From contig NC_053490.1 in NCBI RefSeq assembly GCF_905171775.1, positions 30,574,932 to 30,638,931 on the forward strand: a stretch of DNA of 64,000 nt. The letters are read 5' to 3'. This DNA comes from Rana temporaria (lineage: Eukaryota > Chordata > Amphibia > Anura > Ranidae). The notes beneath the pieces were generated by a model. It saw nothing but the letters and a program-made list of their open reading frames with translations, made no database searches and was not told the DNA's origin. Positions 30,515-42,238 of the stretch are shown here, one piece after another (within the stretch, counting starts at the first letter, position 1; each line of letters begins with the position of its first letter). A program made the translations under genes and the position numbers.

Positions 30515-30855
30515 GCCCTGGTTCACACTGGGCTGCGGGAGTGAAGCCGTGCGAGTTCAGCTGAACTCGCACGATTTCACTCCCGCTGGCAGTCCCGATT
30601 TCGGCAGCGATTTAAGAGACATCTGTGCAGGTTTCTGCACAGATGTCTATGTAAATCGCCGCCCGAAATCGCAAAAAAGTAGTACAGGAACTACTTTTTG
30701 AAATCGGTGCAGCGCCGCAGATGCGGCGTCGCACCGATTAGGACAGTGTCATTGCCGACAATTGCCGGCAAATGCCGCCGATTTGAGATGCGATTTCACA
30801 TGTGAAATCGCATCTCAAATCGAAGGAGATCGTACCCAGTGTGAACCTGGGCTCA
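30515..30855. mobile_element. Serial-hairpin element, copy 1
   Basis: Ends GCCCTGGTTCACACTGGGC and CCCAGTGTGAACCTGGGC. The interior is a chain of separate palindromes: GTGCGAGTTCAGCTGAACTC, ACATCTGTGCAGG with CTGCACAGATGT, AAAAGTAGTACAGGAACTAC, CGGTGCAGCGCCGCAGATGC and GATGCGATTTCACATGTGAA. No coding sequence. Confidence 0.75.
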
Positions 30856-30899
30856 GGGTAAATAAACATGTGCCTTTACAACCACTTTAATCCCTAATA

Positions 30900-31490
30900 A
30901 AACAGACTCATAGGGGTTACTTACTAAAACTGGAGAGTGCATAATCTGGTACAACTCTGCATGAAAATCAATCAGCTTCAGGCTAGGTTCACACTGCTGC
31001 GAATTCAAAATCACGGCAAAACCGCGATTTTACCGCGATTTCGCGGCTGCGATTTTGCCACGATTTCGGCCGCGATTTAAGAGACATCTGTGCAGGGTTC
31101 AATGTAAATCGTGGCCTGAAATCGCAAAAAGTAGTACAGGAACTACTTTTTGAAATCGGTGCAGCGCCGCAGATGCGGCGTCGCACCGATTAGGACAGTG
31201 CCATTGCCGAAATTTGCCACCAATTTGAGATGCGATTTGACATGTGAAATGGCATCTCAAATCATACCAAATCGTACCCAGTGTGAACCTGGGCTCAGGG
31301 CCGTCTTTAATATGGTTTGGGTCCTGGGCAGCTGCCCCATTTGCCCTGTGGTAAAGAAGGCCCTGCCTGGGCTCCAGGATTTATTGCCAATGCCTAATTG
31401 AACAAGCTGATGTTAGAAGCTGATTGGCTACCATGCAAAGCTGCACCAGATTTTGAACTCTCCAGTTTTAGTAAATCAACCTCATAGAGA
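30900..31490. repeat. Palindromic repeat containing serial-hairpin copy 2
   Basis: Outer arms TTACTTACTAAAACTGGAGAG and its partner ACTCTCCAGTTTTAGTAAAT. Between them, 30979-31297 is a second copy of the serial-hairpin element (GGTTCACACTGCTGCGA ... CCCAGTGTGAACCTGGGC), with the block from AGTACAGGAACTAC to CACCGATTAGGACAGTG the same as in copy 1. Confidence 0.7.
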
Positions 31491-31765
31491 TTTTATACAT
31501 GCAGTAACATGGATGCCTGTGCAAGATGCACTATCAATAAACTGCAACACATCATGATGGATGTATCAATGAAACCACAGATGCAGAATTATGGCTGAAC
31601 CCTTGAGTTTCACTAAAGTGAAATCCCAATTGGCCAACTTCTTCCCAAAATTCAAAAATCCATTTTGACAGATTCATTACCAAATTGTGAGCATCACAGT
31701 GCAAAACCATTTTTTTTTTTTTTGCAGTGCTAAATTAATAAAAAAGAAAGTGACCTGAACTTTTT

Positions 31766-32996
31766 GGCCCAGATTCTCAAAGGGCTTACGACGGCGCAAA
31801 GCAATGTACGCCGTCGTAAGTCCTAATCTGGGCCGTCGTATCTATGCGACTGATTCTTAGAATCAGTTACGCATAGATATCCATAAGACCTGACAGGCGT
31901 AAGGATCTTAAAGGGGAGTTCCAGCCAATATTTATGTTTATTAAAAGTCAGCAGCTACAAAAAGTGTAGCTGCTGGCTTTTAATAAACAGGCACTTACCT
32001 GCTCCAGCGTTCCAGCGACGCGCCGGCCGGGGCTCAGCTCCTCTCCCCCCCCCTCTCCGGCCGGCGTCTTCATTGTCACTGTGGGCACCCGGCCGTGACA
32101 GCTTTCGGCTTCACGGCCGGGCACCCACTGTGCATGCACGAGCGGCACTGCGCATGCGTGCGCGGCGCAGCCTGGCGCTGCGCTGTTTGATTGGACAGGC
32201 GATCGCCTAGGACCTGTCACGTGTCCTAGGCGATCACCTACAGGGAGGGGCTGCCAAAAGGCGATTAAGCTTAATCGCCTTTGCAGCCCCTCGGCGGAAG
32301 GAGGAAGTGGGACAGGAAGTCCCCTTCTCCTGAAGCCCCCACTCCCCCCCAAAAAAAATTATTTGGCATGTAAGGGGGTGAGGAGTGGGATAAGCGTAAG
32401 TTCAATTTTTGGGTGGAACTCCGCTTTAAATGCAATTTTTTTTTTCCGCTAGGTGTCGCCTCCGTCGTTTTCCCTGTCGAGTATGCAAACTAGCTAAATA
32501 CGTGAATTCCCGAGTGTACGCGCGGTCGACGCAGTGAAGTTACGACGTTTACGTTAGTTTTGCGCGGTGTAAAGTTGCCCCTGCTATATGAGGAGCAACC
32601 AATGTTAAGTATGGCCGTCGTTCCCGTGTCGAAATTTAAAAATTACGCCATTTGCGTAAGTCGTCCGTGAATGGGGCTGGACGCCATTTACGTTCACGTC
32701 GAAACCAATGACGTCCTTGCGATGTCATTTGGAGCAATGCACCCTGGGATATTTTTCGGACGGCGCATGCGCAGTACGTTCGGCGCGGGAACGCGCTTAA
32801 TTTAAATGCTTCACGCCCCCTACCCGGCTAATTTGAATTAGGCGGCTTGCGCCGGGTGATTTACGCTACGCCGCCGCAACTTTACAGGCAAGTTCTTTGT
32901 GAATAAAGCACTTGCCAGTAAAACTTGCGGCGGCGTAACGTAAATCAGATACGTTACGCCCGCACAGTTTTACGCCCATATACGAGAATCTGGGCC
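31766..32996. mobile_element. Harbinger-like MITE (A6) with nested TTAA element
   Basis: Termini GGCCCAGATTCTCAAAGG and CGAGAATCTGGGCC. GCGCATGCGC at 32763-32772. Interrupted by the TTAA element at 31908-32429. Confidence 0.75.
31908..32429. mobile_element. TTAA-flanked MITE (B8)
   Basis: TTAAAGGGGAGTTCCAGCC at the left and GGTGGAACTCCGCTTTAA at the right, TTAA at both ends. Contains the AGTCAGCAGCTACAAAAAGT hairpin and a GC-rich middle. Confidence 0.82.
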
Positions 32997-33117
32997 TTAG
33001 TATTGTGTGTCCTGCCAAAGCTAATTTTTTTTTTAACTTTTTTTCAAACTTTTTCTCCGTAAAACAAAGAATAAAATATGGATCTCCCAGATGGAAATCT
33101 GTCTGGTAATTATTTAC

Positions 33118-33288
33118 CATCCCTTGCGGTAAGATCCAATAAGAATCTTTTTTCCTGGACCATAAACATCATACCGTTCCGGCAATGTCACCAGGCAGGC
33201 TGGAATGTCGTAAATTTCATGCAACACTTTTCCGCTTGTCTGCAGGTACTGAATTGCCCAGCTGTTCCTGACATTCACTGGTTGCCAC
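33118..33288 (-). CDS. Orphan conserved-looking internal exon, gene unknown
   Basis: On the minus strand, acceptor GTTCTTTTTCAG (33290-33289) is followed by 171 bases with one open frame and then donor GGGATG|GTAAAT (33117). The frame reads WQPVNVRNSWAIQYLQTSGK, then VLHEIYDIPACLVTLPERYD and VYGPGKKILIGSYRKG. The composition is that of a real protein (balanced, Trp/Tyr/Cys-containing), the length is a multiple of three, and the stretch lies in the only non-repeat gap between two MITEs. I do not recognise the family. It may be one exon of a host gene that continues on both sides, or a relic. Confidence 0.5.
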
Positions 33289-33365
33289 CTGAAAAAGAAC
33301 GTTATTCAACAAAGATATATTAGTAGGAACTGTATATGGTATATAAAGCAGAATTAAACATATTG

Positions 33366-34029
33366 GCCTGGATTCTCAGAGGACTTACGACGGCGTAGCG
33401 CCATGTACGCCTTCGTAAGTCCGAATCCGAGCCGTCGTATCTATGCGCCTGATTCTTAGAATCAGTTACGCATAGATTTCTATTGCATCCGACTGGCGTA
33501 AGTCTCTTACGCCGTCGGAGCCTAACTGCATTTTTAAGCTGGGCGCTAGGGGCGTGTAAGCTGATTTACGCGTCAAAATATGTAAACCAGCAAGATGCGC
33601 GAATTCCCGAATGTACGCGCGGCCGACGCAGTAAAGATACGCCGTTTACGTTAGTCTTTTCCCGGCGTAATGTTGCCCCTGCTATATGAGGCATAACTGC
33701 GGCGTACCAATGTTAAGTATGGATGTCGTTCCCGCGTCGAAATTTGAGAAAGTCACGTCGTTTGCGTAAGTCGTCCGTGAATGGGGCTGGACGTCATTTA
33801 CGTTCACATCGAAACCAATGACGTCCTTGCGGCGTACTTTGGAGCAATGCACACTGGGAAATTCCACGGAGGGCGCATGCGCCGTTCGGGAAAAACGTCA
33901 ATCACGTCGGGTCACAGTACATTTACATAAAACACGCCCCCCCGATCCAAATTTGAATTAGGCGGGCTTACGCCGGCCGATTTACGCTACGCCCACGCAA
34001 CTTACGGAGCAAGTGCTTTGAGAATATAG
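33366..34029. mobile_element. Harbinger-like MITE (A7a)
   Basis: Termini GGCCTGGATTCTCAGAGG and TTTGAGAATATAGGGCC. GCGCATGCGC at 33873-33882. Directly followed by a second member. Confidence 0.72.
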
Positions 34030-34807
34030 GGCCAGATCCACAAATATCCTGCGTAACTTAAATCTTCCGATTTAAGTTACACCGCCGCAAAATTTCTACC
34101 TAAGTGCCCGATCCACAAAGCACTTACCTTGAAATTTGCGGCGGTGTAACTTAAATGTGTCCGGCGCAAGGCATGCCGAATCTAATGGGGCGAGTCCCAT
34201 TTAAATTAGGCGCGCTCCTGCGCCGGACGTACTGCGCATGCTCCGTCGGGTAACTTACCCGACGTGCATTGCGCTAACAGACGTCGCTCCGACGTCATTT
34301 GCTTAGACGTTAACGTAAATGGCGTCCAGCGCCATTCACGGACGTCTTACGCAAACGACGTAGAGTTTTAAATTTCGACGCGGGAACGATGGCCATACTT
34401 ATTAGGGCTTAGTCAAATAGGACTTAGCCCTAGTTTTACACGGCGTAACTCGACGTAAACGCCGTAGATTTAGCGCGACGGGGCCCGTCGGAACGTTCGT
34501 GGATCGCCGTAAGTGTTCATTTGCATATTCTAGGCCGGCCGCAATGGCCTCGCCACCTAGCGGCCGGCCTAGAATTGCATCCTTAAGATCCGACAGTGTA
34601 ATTCAATTACACATGTCGGATCTTCTGCCTATCTATGGTAAACTGATTCTGTGGATCAGTTCCATAGATAGAAACAGGGATACGCGGGTGGAACCTCTTT
34701 TGTGGATAACCCCCTATGCACTTGCCCGTGTAAGTTGCGGAGGCGTAACATAAATCAGATACGTTACGCCCGCACAGTTTTACGCGGATGTACGAGAATC
34801 TGTCCCA
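34030..34807. mobile_element. Harbinger-like MITE (A7b)
   Basis: Left end GCCAGATCCACAAATATCC, right end TACGAGAATCTGTCCC; contains CCACCTAGCGGCCGGCC. Its right end resembles that of 31766-32996, so it may be a recombinant of two subfamilies. Confidence 0.65.
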
Positions 34808-35384
34808 TTGGAGTTTTTTTATAAATATTTACACACAAGATTCACATAACTTTCACCCAGGTATGACTTTTATACAAATTTTGAGGGTTAACATTGCAGT
34901 CTATGGTCTTCAAGTTGCATGAAAGTCGGACCACAGTAATGCATGAACTACTTTGAAGTTGCTGCAACTTTTAACAGAGTTCCAGAATGTATTAAAAAAA
35001 AAATGAAAAGTCAGCTACGAAGCTTGCCTCCGGACTTGATGCGAGTGCCTGGCGGTCGCGATGATCGCTGGGCACCCGCGATTGCTCATTACAGAGCGAG
35101 AACGGTGATGTGTGTGTAAACACACACATCCCGGTTCTCTCAGGGACGAGGAGGCTGATCGTGTGTTCATACAATGTACGAACACCGATCAGTCTCTTTC
35201 AGTAGTCAGTCCTATCCCCCTCACAGCTAGAACACAAATTAGGGAACACATTTAACCCCTTGATCACCCCTAGTGTTAAACCCTTCCCTGCCAGTGACAT
35301 TTATACAGTAATCAGTGCATTTTTATAGCACTAGACAAAAAAGAGAGTATCTCCCCCTGGGTGGGACTTTTAAGGCCAGACAAA

Positions 35385-36137
35385 GGCCCAGATTCACAAA
35401 GCGCTTACGCCGACGTATAACAAGTTACGCTGACGTAAGCACAAATGTGCGCCGTCGTATCTGTGCGCCAGACCCACAAACAGATATGCGCCTAAAGCCA
35501 GGCTACACCCCGCCGACGTATCTTGCTTACGCCAGCGTAGGGTGGGCGCACATTTAGGCTGGGTGCATGGTGCCGCTCCCATTGATTAGCCATTCAAACA
35601 TGCAAATGAGGGAAATACGGCGATTCACGAACCTGTGTGCGCCCGACGTAGGCTACGCGAGGTGCGCGTAAGTTGTACGTCGGCGTAAAGTTTTTTCCCA
35701 TAAAGGAGGTGCAACCCAGCAGCAGACATGCAAAGGTCTGCACCAGGGAACAAAAGCCGGCGTATTTTACGTTGGACGTGTGTCTGGCTGGGCGTAGGTT
35801 ACATTCACGCCGTACGAAGTGATCCGGCGTAGTTTAGGCAGTTGTTTCGACCTGGTTGTGAGCAGGCGCAGGGGGATGCGTCCACGTCACGGCGCATGCG
35901 CAGTTCATAATACGTATCTGTCTGGCGCTCGGCCCATCATTTGCATGGGGTCACGCCTCATTTGCATGGGTCACGCCCACTTCCACCTACGCCTTCGAAT
36001 CCTACGCCACGCTGGCACAGCGTTGGGAGCACTGGCTTGCTGAATTCAATGCTTGCCTCTCCGCGCTACGCCGGCGTGGCGTACGGCATTTGCGCTATGG
36101 CGGCGTAATGTGCGCCCACACTCTGTGAATCTGGGCC
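35385..36137. mobile_element. Harbinger-like MITE (A8)
   Basis: Termini GGCCCAGATTCACAAAGCG and CTGTGAATCTGGGCC with AAA on both sides. GCGCATGCGC at 35892-35901. Confidence 0.72.
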
Positions 36138-36743
36138 AAAGTGTTGAAGTAAAAAATGGTTTAATAGAAATGGGTACATACAATGCCACCTACTAATGAT
36201 ACACGCAGCAAGCACCCAATGTGCATATAAAAAAACAAATATACAAATACAAAAAAATAAAACAGCACATATGCCACAAGAAGTGGCAGATAGATACAAA
36301 ACTCTCCTAGTTGATGATTCATAAATGCCAGACGCGTTTCTGGAAATAGACCGTCATCAGGGGCCACGGATGAAGAGTAGTACAATCGTGGTTCTTTTTT
36401 ACACGAACCAAGTTATTTCATGGATATAGACCCTTCCTGGCTATATGAATATATAAAGATAGGGTTTATGTCTGAGCGTTCCTCGAGCCCAGAGGGATAG
36501 GGAATGGGTGGGCCCAGGGCCTTCCGGTGTGTTGATACCAGATCACGTCCTGCCCAAGTCCAAATTCAAATGCCCTAAATCCCTGTGGGAGTCTTAATAG
36601 ACCCACTGGCTCTCCAGATCCAAAATCAGAAGATCAAGGAATGGCGTTTCCCCCAGTGTCCAGGTGCCTCAAAGAACCACGATTATTAGTAAGTGCCATT
36701 GTATGTACCTATTTCTATTAAACCATTTTTTACTTCAACACTT
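36138..36743. mobile_element. Inverted-repeat element
   Basis: Arms AAAGTGTTGAAGTAAAAAAT through TACATACAATG at the left and their complement at 36690-36743. Interior contains CCAGACGCGTTTCTGG. Unclassified, non-coding. Confidence 0.65.
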
Positions 36744-37361
36744 TGGCCCCTTTCAGACTGGGGCGGGAGCTGCGGTGGCGGTATAACGCCGCTAAAAATA
36801 GCGGCGCTATACCGCCGGAATTGCCACGGGTATCAGCCGCTAGCGGTGCGGTATTAACCCCCGCTAGCGGCCGATAAAGAGTTAATACCGCCCGCAATGC
36901 GCCTCTATAGAGGCGCATTGCGGGTAGAGATGTACAGAACTGTTCGCCGGCGAATAAATCGCGGCGATTTTTGCGTGTTCGCGTTCGCCGATGCGCGCGA
37001 ACATATGCGATGTTCGATCCGCCTCCTATTATTTTTCATTGAGCAAACTTTGACCCTCAATGTCACAGTCAGCAGACACATTCCAGCCAATCAGCAGCAT
37101 ACCCTCCCTCCCTGACCCTCCCACCTCTAGGGCAGCATCCATTTTAGATTCATTCCGAACCTGCATTCTTAGTGAGAGGAGGGATAGTGCTGCTGCTGCT
37201 GAATTGATAGGGAAAGAATAGCTAGAGTAGTGTTTTCAGTGTCCTGAACGACTCATCCGATCTCTGCTGTAAGGACAGCACCCCAAAAAGCCCTTTTTAG
37301 GGCTGGTAACCCCAAAAAGCCCTTTTTAGGGCTGGTATATCAGTCTGCTTTTTTTTCTCTG

Positions 37362-38150
37362 TAATCTTATCTCATTGCAGTTGCCTGCTAGGAAGGCAGC
37401 CTGTGTGTGTGTCAGGATCACAGCGTACACTGCCCAGTGCCATCCACCACTCATCTATCTTGGTGGCTTTTTTTTCTCTGTAATCTCATTGCAGTTGCCT
37501 GCTAGGAAGGCAGCGTGTGTGTGTCAGGATCACAGCGTACACTGTGCCCAGTGCCATCCACCACTCATCTATCTTGGTGGCTTTTTTTTCTCTGTAATCT
37601 CATTGCAGTTGCCTGCTAGGAAGGCAGCCTGTGTGTGTCAGGATCACAGCGTACACTGCCCAGTGCCATCCACCACTCATCTATCTTGGTGGCTTTTTTT
37701 TCTCTGTAATCTCATTGCAGTTGCCTGCTAGGAAGGCAGCCTGTGTGTGTGTCAGGATCACAGCGTACACTGCCCAGTGCCATCCATCCACCACTCATCT
37801 ATCTTGGTGGCTTTTTTTTCTCTGTAATCTCATTGCAGTTGCCTGCTAGGAAGGCAGCCTGTGTGTGTGTCAGGATCACAGCGTACACTGCCCAGTGCCA
37901 TCCACCACTCATCTATCTTGGTGGCTTTTTTTTCTCTGTAATCTCATTGCAGTTGCCTGCTAGGAAGGCAGCCTGTGTGTGTCAGGATCACAGCGTAAAC
38001 TGTGCCCAGTGCCATCCACCACTCATCTATCTTGGTGGCTTTTTTTTTCCTGTAAACTCATTGCAGTTGCCTGCTAGGAAGGCAGCCTGTGTGTGTCAGG
38101 ATCACAGCGTAAACTGTGCCCAGTGCCATACACCACTCATCTATCTTTCT
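37362..38150 (+). repeat. 113-120-bp tandem array, seven copies
   Basis: Each unit contains TTGCCTGCTAGGAAGGCAGC, AGGATCACAGCGTACACTG and CATCTATCTTGGTGGC followed by a T run. Open frames across it merely reflect the repeat. Confidence 0.93.
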
Positions 38151-38196
38151 TGGCACAGTAGATAACATTTAAAAAAAAAAAAAAATTATTACTGCA

Positions 38197-38700
38197 ATAT
38201 AATTGCAGTCAGTTGCCTGTCTGCCAGCGTGTGTCAGGGTACAGCGTACACTGTGCCCAGTGCCACCCACCACCCTTCTGTCTTGGTGGCACAGTCGATA
38301 ACATTAAAAAAAAAAAAAATTATTACTGCAATATAATTGCAGTCAGTTGCCTGTCTGCCAGCGTGTGTCAGGGTACAGCGTACACTGTGCCCAGTGCCAC
38401 CCACCACCCATCTGTCTTGGTGGCACAGTCGATAACATAAAAAAAAAAAAAAATTATTACTGCAATATAATTGCAGTCAGTTGCCTGTCTGCCAGCGTGT
38501 CAGAGTACAGCGTACACTGTGCCCAGTGCCACCCACCACCCATCTGTCTTGGTGGCACAGTAGATAACATTTTAAAAAAATAAAAAATTATTACTGCAAT
38601 TTAATTGCAGTCAGTTGCCTGTCTGCCAGCGTGTGTCAGGGTACAGCGTACACTGTGCCCAGTGCCACCCACCACCCATCTGTCTTGGTGGCACAGTACA
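38197..38700 (+). repeat. 134-bp tandem array, four copies
   Basis: A diverged version of the preceding unit: CAGTTGCCTGTCTGCCAGCG, GGGTACAGCGTACACTGTGC and a poly-A run preceding TTATTACTGCAATATAATTG. Confidence 0.92.
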
Positions 38701-38714
38701 TAACATTTAAAAAG

Positions 38715-39125
38715 ATAGGGTTACAGATAGGGTTAGGGTTACAGATAGGGTTAGGGTTAGGGTTACAGATAGGGTTAGGGTTACAGATAGGGTTAGGGTT
38801 AGGGTTACAGATAGGGTTAGGGTTACAGATAGGATTAGGGTTAGGGTTACAGATAGGGTTAGGGTTACAGATAGGGTTAGGGTTAAAGAAAGGGTTATGG
38901 TTAAAGAAAGGGTTAGGGTTACAGATAGGGTTAGGGTTACAGACTGTAACCCTAACCCTATCTGTAACCCTAACCCTACCCTAACCCTAACCCTAACGCT
39001 ATCTGTAACCCTAACCCTATCTCTAACCCTAACCCTAACTGTAACCCTATCTGTTACCCTAACCCTAACCCTATCTGTAACCCTAACGCTATCTGTTATC
39101 CTAACCCTAACCCTAACCCTTACAC
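38715..39125. repeat. Head-to-head telomere-like repeats
   Basis: 38715-38943 is TTAGGG-type sequence with an interspersed TTACAGATAGGG variant; after GACTG the strand reads CCCTAA-type sequence (38948-39125) with the complementary variants. The arms form one large inverted repeat. It lies inside a hAT element with an intact target duplication. Confidence 0.95.
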
Positions 39126-40429
39126 TACCTGATCGATATAACATCATACTTGATGTTTTAGAGCACGTTATTCCAAACAATTTATGAATGTTAGGTGATT
39201 TATACCCCTTATGGATTAAAAACGGACTCTGCGACAACTACGTAATTTTCCATTGGAGTTTTGCCATGGATCCCCCTCCGGCATGCCACAGTCCAGGTGT
39301 TAGTCCCCTTGAAACAACTTTTCCATCATTATTGTGGCCGGAAAGAGTCCCTGTGCGTTTTAAAATTCGCCTGCCCATTGAAGTCTATGGCGGTTCGCGC
39401 ATGCGCGAACATATGCGCAAGTTTGCAATAGGCGTTCGCGAACGCAAAATTTTAGGTTCGCGACATCACTAATTGCGGGCGGTATAGCCGCGGTTTCCCA
39501 TTGTTTTCAATGGGAAGGAGCGGTGAAGGAGCGGTATACATGCCGCTCCTCTCACCGCTCCAAAGATGCTGCTGACAGGAGATTTTTTTGTCTCCCGCCA
39601 GCGCATCGCCTCAGTGTGAAAGCCCTCGGGCTTTCACATTGAGTCTGCAGTGAAGGAGTTTTTCAGGCGCGATAGCAGCGCTATTTTTAGCGCTGTACCG
39701 CCTGAAAAACTCCTCAATGTGAAAGGGGCCTTAGTCTGGCCTTAAAAGTCCCACCCAGGGGGAGATACTCTCTCTTTTTTGTCTATTGTCCTAGGAATGT
39801 GGCCAATACAACTGTTTGATATGAGTCAGTGAATACCTCCTCTTTTTCCAATTTTATAGCACTGATCGTTGTACAGTATAAATGCCAATGGTTCCAAAAA
39901 TGTGTCAAAAGTGTCCCATGTGTCCGCCATAATGTCGCAGTCCCGATAAAAATTGCAGATCGCCGCCATTTCTAGTAAAAAATATAAATAATAAAAAATA
40001 ATAATTCTGTCCCCTATTTTGTAGGCGCTATAACTTTTGCGCAAACCAGTCGCTTATTGCGATTTTTTTTTATTTTTACCAAAAATATGTAGAAGAATAC
40101 GTATCGGCCTAAACTGAGGAAAAAAAATGTTTTTTTTTTTTTTTTAATTGGGATATTTATTATAGCAACAAGTAAAAAATATTGTATTTTTTTCAAAATT
40201 GTCGCTCTTTTTTTTATAGCGTAAAAAATAAAAACCGCACAGGCAATCAAATACCACCAAAAGAAAGCTCTATTTGTGGGGAAAAAAGGACGTCAATTTT
40301 GTTTGGGAGCCACGTCGCACGACCGCGCAATTGTTAGTTAAAGCGACGCAGTGCCGAAAGCTGAAATTTCACCTGGGCAGGAGGGGGGTATATGTGCCCA
40401 GTAAGCAAGTGGTTAAGGAACCGAATAGG

Positions 40430-41359
40430 ATATAAGAGCGTAGAAGATGACTATATTTAGAATGGTAAATTGAGATAATATAAAAATGTGAATATGAAAA
40501 TTATAAAAAATAAAGAATTTATAAAAAAAATAAACAAATTAACAAGAGGAAATAATAATAACAAATAAATTAACAAGAGGAAATAATAATAACAAATAAA
40601 TTAACAAGAGGAAATAATAATAACAAATAAATTAACAAGAGGAAATAATAATAACAAATAAATTAACAAGAGGAAATAATATTAATAAATAAATCAAAAC
40701 TGTGGACCGATTTATAGGTAACATGGGAATCCAATCTATACACGCAGACTTGCGTGGGAGGGCTGGGATAAGCGATGGTGGAAGAGGGTGCTTTATATTC
40801 CTGGACAAAGACCAAGCTGGGATAGAAGACATTGCACAGTGTTTATTGCATTTCAAGCTCTTAAGCTGGTGGCACAGGGCTCCGGCCTCTCAGCGAGATC
40901 TGAGTTATAGCTTTATGGATTGAGGGAAAGTGGGATCAGGGCAGTGCAGAGGTGAGACCATGGAAAATGCTTCATATTTCACAGATCTATTCACAGCAGC
41001 AGCCCGGTAGAAGTCATAAATCAAAAGGGAAATGGAGAAATGGACCTTTTCGGCTGTTTTATAATGGTACAGCCAAGTACCATGTAATGTAGGCACCGCT
41101 AAAATGCAGTAACACACTGCTGGCGTAATTCTGTCTGAATACCGGTACAGATGTATAAAGTGGCATTCTTAGACCGATCACACACTATACAATCTGATTG
41201 TACAATCACTGTAAAATCCCCTTTCCATTTATCAAAGTAATACAGTATGAGGACAATCCCAAACAATCCATTCAATTAACCCTCTCACGCCCGTGCTATA
41301 GCCGAATGACAGCTACAGCGCGGACCTTAAAGCAGCTATAAACACTGCAGCTGATGACT
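40430..41359. other. AT-rich DNA with a 31-bp tandem repeat
   Basis: About five copies of TTAACAAGAGGAAATAATAA + TAACAAATAAA at 40535-40692. The remainder up to 41359 shows no exon or element that I can name. Confidence 0.7.
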
Positions 41360-42238
41360 TTAAACCTCCCTGGCGGTATGATTCTGTCTGGAATTACGTA
41401 CCAAAAGCGGTACAATTATTTGCAAGGAAATTTGGCGTTTTATACTGTAGGCCTGTAATTCTTAGGAATAACTCACTTAAATCTGACCAAACAAGAGTCT
41501 AGTAGGCATCCCGGGTATGACAATTTTTTAAAAACCAAATTATAAATTATAATATAATAAATAATTATAAATAATTATAACAAATAATAATATAATTATA
41601 ATAAAAATGATTCAATAATGTAATCAAATCAAAATCACTGAAATTTTCTCAGTTGCAAAATTGTCGCTGTCATTATTTTATTTTTTTTATGACGAATTTC
41701 CCCACAAATCGCTATCGCACATTTCTGCAAGTGATTATCATTTATTATCGCTGTTTTCTAGCTGATCTAAAACAATTTTTGACATAAAGGGACACTTTTG
41801 GTTGCTATGGACAATCTACAGTTTGCAGAAAGAAAGAACCGTTTTTATTATATAAAAGAACATGTAGGACACTGGGCAGACCACTAGGGACAAGGGGGGT
41901 GTGTATTTTTTACATACTGTACAGTACTGTAATCTATAGGATTACAGTATACTGTATGTATAGTGTTTGTTTACGTTTTTGAATTTGGCGCCGTTCTCCG
42001 CCCCCGTGCGTCGTAACGTCGCAGGGAACGGAGATCGGCGGCACAGGAGGACGATGTGTGAATCGAGCGAGGTCCCGCTCGCTCACACAGCGCGGTGGCA
42101 TCGCTGGATCCAGGGACAAGGTAAGCCAGCGCACGCTGCAGGCTCTGCATATCTACCCCGAGCGTGACTCTGGGATACCGATTATAGCAGAAAAAATCCA
42201 CCCCGAGTCACGCTTGGGGATACCGCCAGGAGGGTTAA
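41360..42238. mobile_element. TTAA-flanked element with CCCTCCTGGCGGTA termini
   Basis: Starts TTAAACCTCCCTGGCGGTAT and ends GATACCGCCAGGAGGGTTAA, TTAA at both ends (41360-41363, 42235-42238). Near the right end, CACCCCGAGTCACGC is repeated in inverted form. No transposase. Confidence 0.78.

Larger units (their letters stand above)
36925..39471. mobile_element. hAT-type element with satellite and telomere-like arrays, TSD ATTGCGGG
   Basis: Starts TAGAGATGTACAGAACTG and ends TTCGCGACATCACTA. The exact 8-bp duplication ATTGCGGG stands at 36917-36924 and 39472-39479. Subterminal blocks are rich in TTCGC/GCGAA. Contains a 113-120-bp tandem array, a 134-bp array and an inverted TTAGGG array, but no transposase. 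Confidence 0.88.
36745..39731. mobile_element. Palindromic-end element split by a hAT insertion
   Basis: Termini GGCCCCTTTCAGACTGGGGC and AATGTGAAAGGGGCC, with hairpins such as GCGCCTCTATAGAGGCGC. The left part (36745-36924) and right part (39472-39731) are separated by the 2.5-kb hAT element. Confidence 0.7.
34980..40430. mobile_element. Multi-level transposon nest
   Basis: Outermost is a frog repeat whose halves are about 35015-35333 (ending ATTTTTATAGCAC) and 39846-40430 (starting TTTTATAGCACTGATCG, ending AAGCAAGTGGTTAA). Inside it an inverted pair, GACAAAAAAGAGAGTATCTC at 35335 and its complement near 39770, encloses a Harbinger-like MITE (35385-36137), a palindrome (36138-36743) and an element (36745-39731) that itself holds a hAT insertion (36925-39471). 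Confidence 0.65.

Noticed and set aside
37362..38700. CRISPR-like array (regular units with similar spacing)
   Set aside because: Units are whole tandem repeats of 113-134 bp without unique spacers, in a vertebrate genome and inside a transposon.
38715..39125. Chromosome end or ancestral telomere-fusion point
   Set aside because: The array is enclosed in a hAT element with an intact 8-bp target duplication, so transposition explains its position.
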